From NCBI GenBank assembly GCA_035547515.1, contig DASZUS010000075.1, positions 35,804-99,803 on the forward strand: a stretch of DNA of 64,000 nucleotides. The letters are read 5' to 3'. A program made the translations under genes and the position numbers. This document shows, in pieces, positions 24,734 through 33,138 of the stretch. The notes under the pieces were generated by a model that was given only the letters and a program-made list of their open reading frames with translations, searched no databases and was not told the origin of the DNA. The stretch's first letter is position 1; every line of letters starts with the position of its first letter. Source of the DNA: DASZTV01 sp035547515. GTDB taxonomy: Bacteria > Actinomycetota > Actinomycetes > JAFAQI01.

Positions 24734-26112
24734 CTGAGTGAGCCTCCCGCATCAGCGGCCGCCGCGCGCACCACCTTGCCGCCCCGCTGCTCGATCGTGT
24801 CGACGAACCTGATCAACCGCGGTCGCGCCGCGGGCGGCAGCGCCTCGCAGCCGCGCCGGATCGCCTCCTTGAGCACGGCGGGGTCGTGGCCCGGTGCCGC
24901 GACGACGTCCACTGCGACGATCGAGCCGGTGATCGGGTTGGGCTTGCCGTATGCCGCCGCTAGGGCGACCCCGTCCACGGCGTGGACCGCTGCCTCGATG
25001 GCGTGCGGGGACACCTTCGTCCCACCGACGTTGATCCGGTCGTTGATGCGCCCGACGAACATCACCCGGTCACCGGAGACCTCGACCAGGTCGCCGGTGG
25101 GAAACCACTCGCCCGCGATCTCGTCGTCGTCGGCGTAGCCGACCATCCCCACTGTCGAGCGCACCTGCAGCTCGCCGTCCACGACCCGCAGCTGCGCCCT
25201 CCCGCCGTCCGCGCGTTCCAGCAGCGAGGCCGGCAGCCCGGGCAGGCCGTCGCTGACCGCGACCGCCGAGCCGAACTCGGTTCCCGCGTAGATGTGGGTG
25301 ATGCGCGCGGCAGGGAACGCGCGGTGCAGCCGCTCGAGCAGGTCACCGGGGACGACCTCGCCGCCGAGCGTGATCTGGCGCAGCGGCATCTCGTGCTGCC
25401 CGATGCCCGCCGAGCTGCCGGCATCGACCAGCAGCAGCCGCCAGAAGGTGGGGGTTCCGCTGGCATGGGTGACGCCGTGCTCGGCGATCGCCGCCGCGGC
25501 GTCGGTCGGCCGCCGCGACGCCGGCACCACGATGGTCCCGTCGTTGACGAGCACGTGGAGCAGCACCTGGATGCCCGCGAACTGGTTGACGTTGTAGGTC
25601 AGCAGCCAGCGCGACCCCGGGTCGTTTGCGATCCCGGCGACCAGCCGGGACCATCGCTGCCGGGTCGGCTTCGGCTTGCCCGTCGTACCGGTGGTCAGGA
25701 TCAGCAGCTCGGGGTCCTCGGCGAGGTCGTAGCTGTCCTCGGCGGCGCCGCTCGGGGCGCAGAGCTCGGCGACGGTCACCACGTCGCGCCCGGCGGGCCG
25801 GCGGCCGGTGTCGGTGACCACCAGCGCGGCATCGAGGGAGTCGAGCAGCTCGTTCAGCGCCGCATCGTCGAAGTACGTCGGGCAGACGCAGACCTCGGTG
25901 CCCGACGCCGCCGCCCCGCACAGCACTGCGACCAGTGACGCGACGTCTTCGATCACGCACGCCAGCCGGCGCGGGCGGCGCCGCGCGAGCTCCGCTCCGG
26001 CGGCTTCCGCGCGGGCCAGCACCTCACCGACGGTCGCGGTACGGGAGTCGGAGACGACGAGGGCTCGCCGCGAGTCCCGATCCGCGCTGGCGCGCAGCAG
26101 CTCGATCAGCAT
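24730..26112 (-). CDS. AMP-dependent acyl-activating enzyme (ANL ligase)
   Basis: This 460-residue adenylate-forming enzyme has the P-loop-like LILTTGTTGKPKPTRQRW (A3), YAGTEFGSA (A5), GEWFPTGDLVEVSGD (A7) and GRINDRINVGGTKVSP (A8 hinge). The catalytic Lys of the C-terminal subdomain is expected in QRGGKVVRA. The N-terminal domain is shorter than in typical fatty acyl-CoA ligases. Ten nt separate it from the acyl carrier protein gene, so it most likely loads a small acid onto that carrier's phosphopantetheine. Substrate identity cannot be inferred. Confidence 0.9.
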   Translation of the reverse strand: MLIELLRASADRDSRRALVVSDSRTATVGEVLARAEAAGAELARRRPRRLACVIEDVASLVAVLCGAAASGTEVCVCPTYFDDAALNELLDSLDAALVVTDTGRRPAGRDVVTVAELCAPSGAAEDSYDLAEDPELLILTTGTTGKPKPTRQRWSRLVAGIANDPGSRWLLTYNVNQFAGIQVLLHVLVNDGTIVVPASRRPTDAAAAIAEHGVTHASGTPTFWRLLLVDAGSSAGIGQHEMPLRQITLGGEVVPGDLLERLHRAFPAARITHIYAGTEFGSAVAVSDGLPGLPASLLERADGGRAQLRVVDGELQVRSTVGMVGYADDDEIAGEWFPTGDLVEVSGDRVMFVGRINDRINVGGTKVSPHAIEAAVHAVDGVALAAAYGKPNPITGSIVAVDVVAAPGHDPAVLKEAIRRGCEALPPAARPRLIRFVDTIEQRGGKVVRAAAADAGGSLR

Positions 26113-26122
26113 CCCGGTGGGG

Positions 26123-26377
26123 CTAGCCGTCCTTGCTGCTGCTGGCGGACTGGTAGAACGCGAGCACCTCGCGCGGCGTGCGGGCGAGCGTGCCGGCGGT
26201 GTAGGGATCCTCGCCGTACTCCTCCTCGAGGACCGCGGACAGCTCCGCGATCTCGAGGGAGTCCATCTCCAGGTCGGCGATCATGTCAGAGTCCAGGGTG
26301 ACCGTCGCAGGGGTGCCGGTACGCCGCTCGACCATCTCGCGCACGGTGTCCATCACCAGTGACTCGTGGTCTCGCAT
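26123..26377 (-). CDS. Discrete acyl carrier protein
   Basis: This 84-residue acidic four-helix protein has the phosphopantetheine attachment site DLEMDSLEIAEL, with Ser in DSL. ATG 26377 has GAGGA 5 nt upstream; the open frame beyond it is non-coding leader. The last residues are Ser/Lys rich. A TAGCAT box on the minus strand near 26428-26433 could drive the operon with a leader of about 45 nt. As the first gene of the ACP-ligase-reductase cassette inside a sugar locus, it may deliver an unusual acyl group to an amino sugar rather than serve general fatty-acid synthesis. Confidence 0.92.
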   Translation of the reverse strand: MRDHESLVMDTVREMVERRTGTPATVTLDSDMIADLEMDSLEIAELSAVLEEEYGEDPYTAGTLARTPREVLAFYQSASSSKDG

Positions 26378-26484
26378 GATGTCCTCGTTCGCTGGGAGCT
26401 GTCGGGTCTGGCGGATCGCCCGTGATGCTAACGGGTGAGGGCTTCCTCTCTTGACGCCGTCGATGCGGCCACGGTGGGCAGGAA

Positions 26485-27621
26485 TCATGCAAACGGGTCC
26501 GCATCGTCGCGCGCCTTGCGCACGTCGACGATTGCCCGAAAGACGGCGCGCAGCTCTGGGGTTCCGACATAGTGGCGGCCGCGCTTCTCGCCCCGGGGCA
26601 GGAGCAACCCCCCGTCGACCATCTGCCGCAAATCGCGGCTGGCGGTCTGCTCTGAGATCGGCTCGTCGTCGAAGTAGCTCATGTAGGTAGCGCGCCGGAT
26701 GCGTAGGCCCTGAGCGGCGTCGAAAAGGGCAAGCAGGCCGCGAGGACTGAGACCCCGACTGGCCACGAGTCGCTCGAGTTGCTGCCAGAGCTGTTCACTC
26801 TCTGTGACCCGCGTCTGGAGTGTCCTCGCTTGGCGCAGATGTGCCGTGAGAATGAATCGAACCCATGCACGCGGATCACGGTGTGGTTGGCACGAGCCCC
26901 CGCCGACTTCGCCGAGCACGCGGTAATAGGCATCGGTGTTGCGCCCGAGGTACTCCTCGATGCTCATGAACACCGGCGACAACACGCCTTCGCGGGCTAG
27001 GACGAGACTCTGAAGGCATCTCGCCATCCGGCCATTGCCGTCCCGGAATGGGTGGATCATCGCGAGGTTCAAATGAGCCATGCCGGCCCGGACGATGACG
27101 GGAAGGTCAGAGCCGCTTTCGTCCATAGAGAGCACGAGCTCGTGCATGAGCTTCGGGACTTCGGTGATGTCCGCGCCCTCGTGAACGATCTGGTCGGTCC
27201 GCTCGTTGTGGACGTAGATCGGCCCGGACCGCCATCTACCTGGTCGGTTCTTCAGGTCGTAGCTCGTCATCATGAAGTGCAGGCTCTTGATGAGTTGCTC
27301 GGAATGCGCAAAATCCGGCTCGTCTGCAAGCTGCAGGACATACGTCATCGCGTCTCGGTAGCCGGCAAGGGCAAGACGCGTCTCCTCACTTGCATCCAGC
27401 GGTTCCTCGCCAGCAAGGACAGCGGCCGCGTCGTCCAGCGCCGCATCGAATCCCTCGATGCTGTTGGACCCCTGGATGTTTCGCGCGAACGACAGGCGGC
27501 GAAGCGAACCGAGCCACCGTCTTGGCTCGTGCAGCTGCCAGCGCAGGCTCTGCTTGAGATCTTCGACCTGCTTCACGACCGCAAGCTCCCGGTCGTCGAG
27601 GTCCCGGCACTCGAACAACAT
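26485..27621 (-). CDS. Fic family AMPylase with N-terminal inhibitory helix
   Basis: This 378-residue protein has a Fic-N domain with the autoinhibitory motif SNSIEG (Ser52 to Gly57, fitting [S/T]xxxE[G/N] with Glu56). The catalytic loop HPFRDGNGR is at residues 190-198, and a C-terminal winged-helix-like domain (about 285-375) follows. Class II Fic enzymes of this layout transfer AMP to, or remove it from, a protein target when the Glu is displaced. All catalytic residues are present. It stands alone between the ACP cassette and an acyltransferase, with less GC-rich sequence and an AT-rich promoter. It is likely an inserted gene unrelated to glycan synthesis. Confidence 0.93.
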   Translation of the reverse strand: MLFECRDLDDRELAVVKQVEDLKQSLRWQLHEPRRWLGSLRRLSFARNIQGSNSIEGFDAALDDAAAVLAGEEPLDASEETRLALAGYRDAMTYVLQLADEPDFAHSEQLIKSLHFMMTSYDLKNRPGRWRSGPIYVHNERTDQIVHEGADITEVPKLMHELVLSMDESGSDLPVIVRAGMAHLNLAMIHPFRDGNGRMARCLQSLVLAREGVLSPVFMSIEEYLGRNTDAYYRVLGEVGGGSCQPHRDPRAWVRFILTAHLRQARTLQTRVTESEQLWQQLERLVASRGLSPRGLLALFDAAQGLRIRRATYMSYFDDEPISEQTASRDLRQMVDGGLLLPRGEKRGRHYVGTPELRAVFRAIVDVRKARDDADPFA

Positions 27622-27700
27622 CGCTGTAATGTCCTTATTAACGTGCGTGATGATAGATATTAAGCGTCATCCTGATGGTTGCCAAGTACGATTGGCTCAG
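27622..27700. promoter_or_regulatory. AT-rich promoter region of the fic gene
   Basis: This stretch is strikingly AT-rich for the window and holds the imperfect palindrome TAATGTCCTTATTA (27627-27640) and two ATTAA blocks. AAGGA lies about 10 nt before the fic ATG on the minus strand. It probably contains the fic promoter and possibly an operator; exact -35/-10 boxes are not certain. Confidence 0.4.
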
Positions 27701-27733
27701 GGACATGAGACCGCCAGCCAAGTAGCGGCTGCC

Positions 27734-27739
27734 TATGCT
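27734..27739 (+). promoter_or_regulatory. -10 box for the acyltransferase at 27746
   Basis: TATGCT ends 6 nt before the GTG start; there is no ribosome site, so a leaderless message is likely. Confidence 0.5.
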
Positions 27740-27745
27740 TGCGCC

Positions 27746-28420
27746 GTGGCTGACCAGCCTGAGGCCCCGCTGTCGCAGGACCGGGCGTTGCTCGGCCGCG
27801 CGATGGACATCGCCCGTGCGGTCAAGCGGACGCCCACGCTGTGGCGCGAGGAGCCGTTCTACCGGGTGTACCTGCGCCGCCGGCTGCTGGCGCCGTCGTA
27901 CCGGCGTCGCTTCCACCACTTCGGCGAGAAGGTGACGCTGGACAAGCCGTTGTGGCTCTACGGCACGAAGTACATGTCGATCGGCGACGGTTCGATCATC
28001 CTTCGCGGGGCGTGGCTGGCCGTCGAGCGCGAGGCGTGGCAGCAGCCGGCGCCGGTTCTGGAGATCGGGAGGCGCTTCGCTGCGCGGCCGTTCGTCACGA
28101 TCTCTGCCGCAGGGTCGGTCGTGATCGAGGACAACGTCGGCGTCGCGTCGTTCTCCACGATCATCGACTCCGACCACACGTGGAGCGAGGCCAGCACTCA
28201 CGTCCTGGACAGCGGGCTTTCCGCGACGCCGATCCGGATCGGTGAGGGGACGTTCATCGCCGAGCGCGCGGCGATCCTCGGTGGCGCTCAGATCGGCCGG
28301 CAGTGCTTCATCGGCGCGAACACGGTGGTGAAGGGACGAGTGCCCGACTACTCGATCGTGCTGGGCGTGCCGGGACGCGTCGTCGGCTCGACGCGGCCGG
28401 AAGCCAGTCGTGACGAGTAG
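27746..28420 (+). CDS. Hexapeptide-repeat acyltransferase (LbH family)
   Basis: This 224-residue protein has an N-terminal helical region (about 1-60) and then a left-handed beta-helix (LYGTKYMSIGDG, ISAAGSVVIEDNVG, IRIGEGTFIAERAAILGGAQIG). The insertion IIDSDHTWSEAS holds the putative catalytic His, and the end is YSIVLGVPGRVV. It resembles WbbJ/maltose O-acetyltransferase relatives, so O-acylation of a sugar is likely. The start is set at GTG 27746, which lies 6 nt after TATGCT; an upstream extension of the frame crosses the fic promoter and is not credible. It overlaps the methyltransferase start by 11 nt. Confidence 0.87.
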   Translation: MADQPEAPLSQDRALLGRAMDIARAVKRTPTLWREEPFYRVYLRRRLLAPSYRRRFHHFGEKVTLDKPLWLYGTKYMSIGDGSIILRGAWLAVEREAWQQPAPVLEIGRRFAARPFVTISAAGSVVIEDNVGVASFSTIIDSDHTWSEASTHVLDSGLSATPIRIGEGTFIAERAAILGGAQIGRQCFIGANTVVKGRVPDYSIVLGVPGRVVGSTRPEASRDE

Positions 28421-29264
28421 CCAGACCTCCTCCGAGCCGGGTCGTCACTACGACCGGGTCACCGAGGGTTGGCGGTTGATCTTCGGCGACGAGCTGCACT
28501 ACGGCGTCTTCGACGACCCTGGCGACGACCTCGCCACGGCGACCGGGCGGCTGACCAGCTTGATGGTCGACACCGCGGCCGCCATCACTGCCGGGGCGGA
28601 GGTGCTCGACGTGGGCTCGGGCACGGGTGTGATCGCCTGCGGGCTGGGTGCCGAGCGCGGCGCGCGGATCCTTGGCATCACGACAAGCGAGGTCGGCGTC
28701 GAGTCGGGCCGGGCGCGCGCCTCGGAGCTCGGGGTGGCGGACCGGGTTCGTTTCGAGCAGCGTGACGGCACCGCCAACGGCCTGCCCGACTCGACGTTCG
28801 ACGTCGTGTGGGTGCTCGAGTCCTCGCACCTCATGCGTCAGCGGGAACGGCTCATCGCCGAGTGCGCCAGAGTGCTGCGCCCGGGCGGCCGGATCTGCCT
28901 GTGCGACCTCATGCTGCAGCGCGACCTCGAGTTCGCGGAGGTCAAGCTGCTGCGCAAGGAGCTCGCGCTGCTTCGCGACGTGTTCGGAGACGCGCACATG
29001 GAGCGGATGGCGCGCTACGTCGACTGGATGACGGCACACGGCTTGTCCGTCGACGTCAGCACCGATCTGACTGCCCGAACGCGGCCGACCTTCGAGCGGT
29101 GGCGGGCGAACATCGTCGCGAACGACGCGCAGGTGACCGAGCTGCTCGGCAGCCGCGGGCGCGACGACTTCTGGGAGTCGACCTACGTGCTCGAGCGGCT
29201 GTGGGACGACGGGATCATGGGGTACGGGATCCTCGGCGCGCAGCGGGCTGCGAGCGCCGGGTAG
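28410..29264 (+). CDS. Class I SAM-dependent methyltransferase (UbiE/small-molecule type)
   Basis: This 284-residue soluble enzyme has the start HYDRVTEGWRLIFGDELHYGVF, resembling methyltransferases that act on small or lipid-like acceptors. Motif I is VLDVGSGTGVIACGL, the acidic end of strand 2 is ITTSEVGVESGRA, and DVVWVLESSHLMRQRERLIAECARVLRPGG follows. Translation from GTG 28410 overlaps the acyltransferase gene by 11 nt, suggesting coupling. The last 50 nt overlap the antiparallel Wzt gene. The target is unknown; a sugar hydroxyl or polyprenyl-linked glycan end is plausible because methylation often caps chains exported by ABC transporters. Confidence 0.85.
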   Translation: MTSSQTSSEPGRHYDRVTEGWRLIFGDELHYGVFDDPGDDLATATGRLTSLMVDTAAAITAGAEVLDVGSGTGVIACGLGAERGARILGITTSEVGVESGRARASELGVADRVRFEQRDGTANGLPDSTFDVVWVLESSHLMRQRERLIAECARVLRPGGRICLCDLMLQRDLEFAEVKLLRKELALLRDVFGDAHMERMARYVDWMTAHGLSVDVSTDLTARTRPTFERWRANIVANDAQVTELLGSRGRDDFWESTYVLERLWDDGIMGYGILGAQRAASAG

Positions 29265-30480
29265 CTGCCGCCCGCGGCTTGGGCCCGAACGTCGCCTTGA
29301 GGTCCGCGATGCCCTGCACCATCGGGCGGCCGATGACGTGGATCAGCCGCGGCGGCGCGAGGTCGAGTTGCACCTGCTTGCCCGCGATGTCGGAGCGCTG
29401 GTAGAGCCCGACAGTGACCGAGTAGGCGCCGGTCGGAAGCGCCAGCTGGAGCCCGATGGTCACGCGCTTCGTCGTACCCGCCTTCACCAAGGGCCACGGC
29501 GTCTCGTGGGCGCTGTCGGCGTAGACCAGCGTGCCGTCCTCGGAGTGCACCGCCACGCCGAGGAATCCGTCGACCAGGTCCTGCTCGGCGTGGACCGTGA
29601 CCGGCAGCGCGAGCTTGTCGAAGCCGTTGATGCTCGAGGTGGTGGTGCCGTCGCCGGCCTCCAGGGCGCCGAGGTCGACGGTGGCGATGCCACTGCGGCG
29701 GATCGCCCACCCGAGGTCGGACTCCTCGTCCTGGTCGATCCGCAGGAGGTCGTGGAAGTGGCTCACCGCCGCGTCCGGCGCTCCGTCGAAGACCGAGGTG
29801 CCGTTGCTCATGACGATCGCCCGGTCGCACAGGCTGCGGATGATCGTGAGCTGGTGGGTGACGAACACGATCGTCGCGCCCTGGGCGCGGATTGCCCGCA
29901 TGCTGTCGAAGCACTTCATGCGGAACGCGAGGTCGCCGACCGCCAGCACCTCGTCGATCAGCAGTACGTCGGGTTCGGTGTGCACCGCGACCGCGAAGCC
30001 GAGTCGGACGTACATGCCGGACGAGTAGAACTTCACCGGGGTGTCGATGAACGACTCGAGCTCGGCGAACGCGATGATCGAGTCGAGCCGCTTGTCGATC
30101 TCCCGGCGGGAGAGCCCGAGGATCGTCGCGTTGACGTAGATGTTCTCTCGGCCGCTGAGCTCCTGGTGGAAGCCGACGCCGACCCCGATCAGCGGCGCGA
30201 CCCGGCCGCGCACCCGCAGCCTGCCGTCCGACGGCGCGGTGACCCCGCACAGCATCTGCAGCAACGTCGACTTGCCCGCGCCGTTGCGCCCGATCACGCC
30301 GAGGCTCTCGCCCGGCTGGACGTCGAGGTCGACGTCGCGGACTGCCCAGAGCTTGCTGCGCCGAGAGCGGCGGAACATGTGCGTGGCCGCGGTGATCAAC
30401 GCCGGTGCGTCGTCGTACTTCGTGTAGCGCTTGCCTACACCGCGAAGCGAGATGGCAGCGTTGAGATCGATGTCGCTCAC
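29215..30480 (-). CDS. wzt: Polysaccharide ABC exporter ATPase with C-terminal carbohydrate-binding extension
   Basis: This 421-residue protein has an ABC domain (about 1-250) with Walker A GRNGAGKST, signature YSSGMYVRLGFAVA in place of LSGGQ, and Walker B VLLIDEVLAVGD. That signature is the usual form in Wzt/TagH-type exporters. Residues about 270-395 form a beta-sandwich like the Wzt_C domain that recognises the chain end in some O-antigen systems. The tail is Arg/Ala rich. It overlaps the permease gene by 4 nt. With Wzm it should flip or export a finished glycan across the membrane. Confidence 0.94.
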   Translation of the reverse strand: MSDIDLNAAISLRGVGKRYTKYDDAPALITAATHMFRRSRRSKLWAVRDVDLDVQPGESLGVIGRNGAGKSTLLQMLCGVTAPSDGRLRVRGRVAPLIGVGVGFHQELSGRENIYVNATILGLSRREIDKRLDSIIAFAELESFIDTPVKFYSSGMYVRLGFAVAVHTEPDVLLIDEVLAVGDLAFRMKCFDSMRAIRAQGATIVFVTHQLTIIRSLCDRAIVMSNGTSVFDGAPDAAVSHFHDLLRIDQDEESDLGWAIRRSGIATVDLGALEAGDGTTTSSINGFDKLALPVTVHAEQDLVDGFLGVAVHSEDGTLVYADSAHETPWPLVKAGTTKRVTIGLQLALPTGAYSVTVGLYQRSDIAGKQVQLDLAPPRLIHVIGRPMVQGIADLKATFGPKPRAAATRRSQPAARRGSRTP

Positions 30481-31325
30481 AGCAGATCAGCGAAGACGCG
30501 GTCGTGGCGGCTGAACAGCAGCACGGCGGCCCCGACGACTGCGGCGGTCCAGCCGTACGTCGCGATCACCGGGATCCACCAGTGGTGGTCCGCGCCGACC
30601 GTGCCCACCCGGGTCAACTCGATGATCCCGGTCACCGGGTTGATCTCGTCGAGCACCCGCAGGAACGCGGGGGCCTGCCCGAGCGGGTAGAAGGTCGGCG
30701 TCACGTAGAACGCGACGAGCAGGATTGCCTGGATGGCATAGCGCATGTCGCGGAAGTACACGTGCATGCCCGCGAGCAGGGTGGCGATCGAAGCGGTCAG
30801 CAGCAGGAGAGTGAGGATCGCCGCGACGATGCCAAACGCCTGGGGTCTCGGGTCGACACCGCTCGCGTAGACCGCGATCACGACGATGACGTAGTTGACC
30901 ACCGCGATGTAGCTGTTCGCCACCACGGTGACGATCGGGAGCGCGGCGCGCGGGAAGTAGATCTTGCTCGCCAGCTGCGCGTTGTCGACGATCGCGGTCG
31001 ACGCGACGCCGAGCGTGACCGAGAAGAACGACCAGCTCGCCAGGCCGGTGAAGACGTAGACGAAGGCGTTGCCCGGCAGCCCGACCCGCGCCACCTTCGT
31101 GAAGACGATCGCCAGCACCACTGCCTGAACGAGCGGCAGGATCACCGACCAGAAGGCTCCGAGTGAGGTCCGCCGGTAGCGCGAGAAGAACTCGCGACGG
31201 GCAAGGGTCGCGATGATGTGGCGGGCGTTCCACATCTGGCGCAGCAGCGTCCCCGGCGGGGTCCACGGGCCGGTGACGTCGAGGACGGGCTGACTGTCCG
31301 TCGCCGCGTCAGCGGTCAGCGTCAC
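30477..31325 (-). CDS. wzm: Polysaccharide ABC exporter permease
   Basis: This 282-residue ABC-2-type permease has about six membrane helices and the N-terminal cytoplasmic segment RREFFSRYRRTSLGAFWSVILP, typical of Wzm/TagG. The long second hydrophobic pair carries VGLPGNAFVYVFTGLASWSFF. The frame is open another 33 nt upstream, but GTG 31325 has GGAGGA just before it. It is co-transcribed with wzt. It fits export of an O-antigen-like, teichoic-type or arabinogalactan-type polymer. Confidence 0.93.
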   Translation of the reverse strand: MTLTADAATDSQPVLDVTGPWTPPGTLLRQMWNARHIIATLARREFFSRYRRTSLGAFWSVILPLVQAVVLAIVFTKVARVGLPGNAFVYVFTGLASWSFFSVTLGVASTAIVDNAQLASKIYFPRAALPIVTVVANSYIAVVNYVIVVIAVYASGVDPRPQAFGIVAAILTLLLLTASIATLLAGMHVYFRDMRYAIQAILLVAFYVTPTFYPLGQAPAFLRVLDEINPVTGIIELTRVGTVGADHHWWIPVIATYGWTAAVVGAAVLLFSRHDRVFADLL

Positions 31326-31377
31326 CGTTCCTCCATGGCGCCGCACGTCTGGGTGCACTGGCGGTCTGGGAGCACAT

Positions 31378-31383
31378 TAGCCT
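31378..31383 (+). promoter_or_regulatory. -10 box for the GT2 gene at 31391
   Basis: TAGCCT ends 7 nt before the ATG, giving a probable leaderless message; the gap to the divergent wzm start is 65 bp. Confidence 0.5.
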
Positions 31384-31390
31384 CTCGCCA

Positions 31391-32308
31391 ATGCCGAGTG
31401 ACGTCCCCCGGGTGGACGTCTGCATGCTGACGTGGAACACCCGCGACCTCACCGCGGATGCGCTGCGCCGACTTCGCGCCAGCGATCAAGGTGTGCCCTA
31501 TCGCCTGCTGCTGCGCGACAACGCATCGTCGGACGGCACCGCCGAGGCCGCCGCGGAGGCCTACCCGGACGCCGAGCTCGTCGCCGCCCCCGACAACGTC
31601 GGGTTCGCTGCGGGGATGAACGACCTGCTGCGCCGCACGACCGCGCCGTACGTCTTCCTGCTCAACGGCGACGCCTGGCCGGAGGACGGTGTGCTCGCGG
31701 CTCTCGTCGCGGCGGCGCAGGCGCACCCCGACGTCGGGGTGGTCGCTCCGAAGCTGCTGCGCCCCGATGGCTCCGTCGAGACCTCGGCGTGGCCGTACCC
31801 GTCGCTCGGGTTGTCGTTGCTCTTCGTGCTGGGCTTGCGGCGGTTGGTGCCGGCGCGACTGGCCCGGCGGTGGATGCTCCCGCCGGAGTGGGCGCACGAC
31901 GAGTCCCGCTACGTGGGATGGGCGGTCGGTGCCGCACTGCTGGTGCCGCGCCCCGTGCTGGAGGCAGTCGGCGGGCTGGACGACTCCTTCTTCATGTACG
32001 GCGAGGACGTCGAGTGGTGCTGGCGGATGCGACGTGCCGGCTTTCGGGTGTGGTTCGCCGCCGACGCCGTCGTACGTCACGTCGGCGGCGCCTCAGGCGA
32101 GCAGCGCTATCCCGGTGCGGTTGCCGCTCGCAAGGCTGCCGCGTCCGCACGCGCCATGGGCAAGATGCGCGGGCCGGTGGTCGGCGCGGCGTTCCGGACG
32201 CTCGAGATCCTCGCGGCGCTGCGGATCCTCGCCGTTGCGACGGTTCGCCGGAACCCGGTCGCGACCGCGTGGGCGCGGGGCAGCCTGCGCGGCTACCTCG
32301 GCCGATAG
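31391..32308 (+). CDS. GT2 glycosyltransferase, WbbL-like
   Basis: This 305-residue GT-A enzyme has VCMLTWNTRDLTADAL, LRDNASSDGTAE, DNVGFAAGMNDLL and LLNGDAWPE, where the Asp of GDA takes the metal-site position. FMYGEDVEWCWRMRRAGF is the acceptor ED motif. The DNVGFAAGMN pattern is close to WbbL rhamnosyltransferases, as in the gene at 16238. The C-terminal part has a membrane-associated hydrophobic helix. It is convergent with a methyltransferase, with the two stop codons adjacent. Confidence 0.9.
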   Translation: MPSDVPRVDVCMLTWNTRDLTADALRRLRASDQGVPYRLLLRDNASSDGTAEAAAEAYPDAELVAAPDNVGFAAGMNDLLRRTTAPYVFLLNGDAWPEDGVLAALVAAAQAHPDVGVVAPKLLRPDGSVETSAWPYPSLGLSLLFVLGLRRLVPARLARRWMLPPEWAHDESRYVGWAVGAALLVPRPVLEAVGGLDDSFFMYGEDVEWCWRMRRAGFRVWFAADAVVRHVGGASGEQRYPGAVAARKAAASARAMGKMRGPVVGAAFRTLEILAALRILAVATVRRNPVATAWARGSLRGYLGR

Positions 32309-33046
32309 CTATCCGGGCCGGCGCAGGACCAGCAGCACGTGCATGCCGTGCCAGGCGAAGAACCGCCAGCGGTTGTCGGGCCGCTCCAGCCACGGCACGA
32401 GTCGCTCGAGCCGGCGGTAGACGACCGGCTGGTTGGCGATCCGGTCGGTCAGGGCGAAGCGGCCGGTGATCGCCTGGCCGTAGTCGAGCGCCGCGACCCT
32501 CACCAGCTCGAAGTGCGGCTGCGCGTGGCGCCACAGCCGGCGGCCGGTCATGAACGCCTCGTAGCCACCCTCGTGGGCTCCCCAGGGGTTGTAGTCGTGG
32601 CGGCGCCGCAGCCCGTCGGAGAGCAGCTTGTGCAGACCTACCGGGTTGGCGTAGTTCGGCGTCGTCACGATCGCCGTCGCGCCGGGTCGCAGCACCCTGG
32701 CCAGCTCGGCGAACACCGCTCCGGGGTCCGCCACGTGCTCGAGAACCTCGGTGCAGACCGCGCCGCCGAAAGCCGCGTCCCGGAACGGAAGCCGTGCGGC
32801 GTCCGCTGCCGCGACCGGGCCGAACGCCTTGGCGGTCGCCAGCGGGCTCGGTGAGACGTCGACCCCGACGCTCGCCCCCACGGTGCCGAGCAGCCGCAGG
32901 TTCTCCCCGACACCGGTGCCCAGGTCGAGCAGTGGAGCGTGCAGATCCGCCTCGGCGATGGCCGCGGCCATCGCCCGCCGTACCGGCTCGGGGCTGGTCT
33001 GCGAGTCGGTGTCGGTGCGCGCCGAGTAGTGGCGGGTGACGTCCAT
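32309..33046 (-). CDS. Class I SAM-dependent methyltransferase
   Basis: This 245-residue enzyme has motif I LLDLGTGVGENLRLL, VGVDVSPSPLATA, and FGGAVCTEVLEHVADPGAVFAELARVLRPGA. The following VTTPNYANPVG and a His/Trp-rich C-terminus occur in many sugar and lipid methyltransferases. The frame is open far upstream, but that part is low-complexity Arg/Ser. ATG 33046 lies 8 nt after a TATCGT box and is the credible start. It is divergent from a GT4. Confidence 0.87.
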   Translation of the reverse strand: MDVTRHYSARTDTDSQTSPEPVRRAMAAAIAEADLHAPLLDLGTGVGENLRLLGTVGASVGVDVSPSPLATAKAFGPVAAADAARLPFRDAAFGGAVCTEVLEHVADPGAVFAELARVLRPGATAIVTTPNYANPVGLHKLLSDGLRRRHDYNPWGAHEGGYEAFMTGRRLWRHAQPHFELVRVAALDYGQAITGRFALTDRIANQPVVYRRLERLVPWLERPDNRWRFFAWHGMHVLLVLRRPG

Positions 33047-33054
33047 CGTGCCGG

Positions 33055-33060
33055 ACGATA
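33055..33060 (-). promoter_or_regulatory. -10 box for the methyltransferase at 33046
   Basis: TATCGT on the minus strand ends 8 nt before the ATG; no ribosome site in between. Confidence 0.5.
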
Positions 33061-33138
33061 CCGGTCTGCGAGCTGTCCGGATGCGTATCGTGCTGGTGTG
33101 CACGGGCGGTTCGGTGACCGCTTCCGGTGCGGCTGCTG

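Noticed and set aside
33081..33126. A start-like segment encoding MRIVLVCTGG before the GT4 gene
   Set aside because: The frame shows no domain after a few codons and the real GT4 start MRILSLSNLYPP follows at 33139; similarity to the start of a GT is coincidental.
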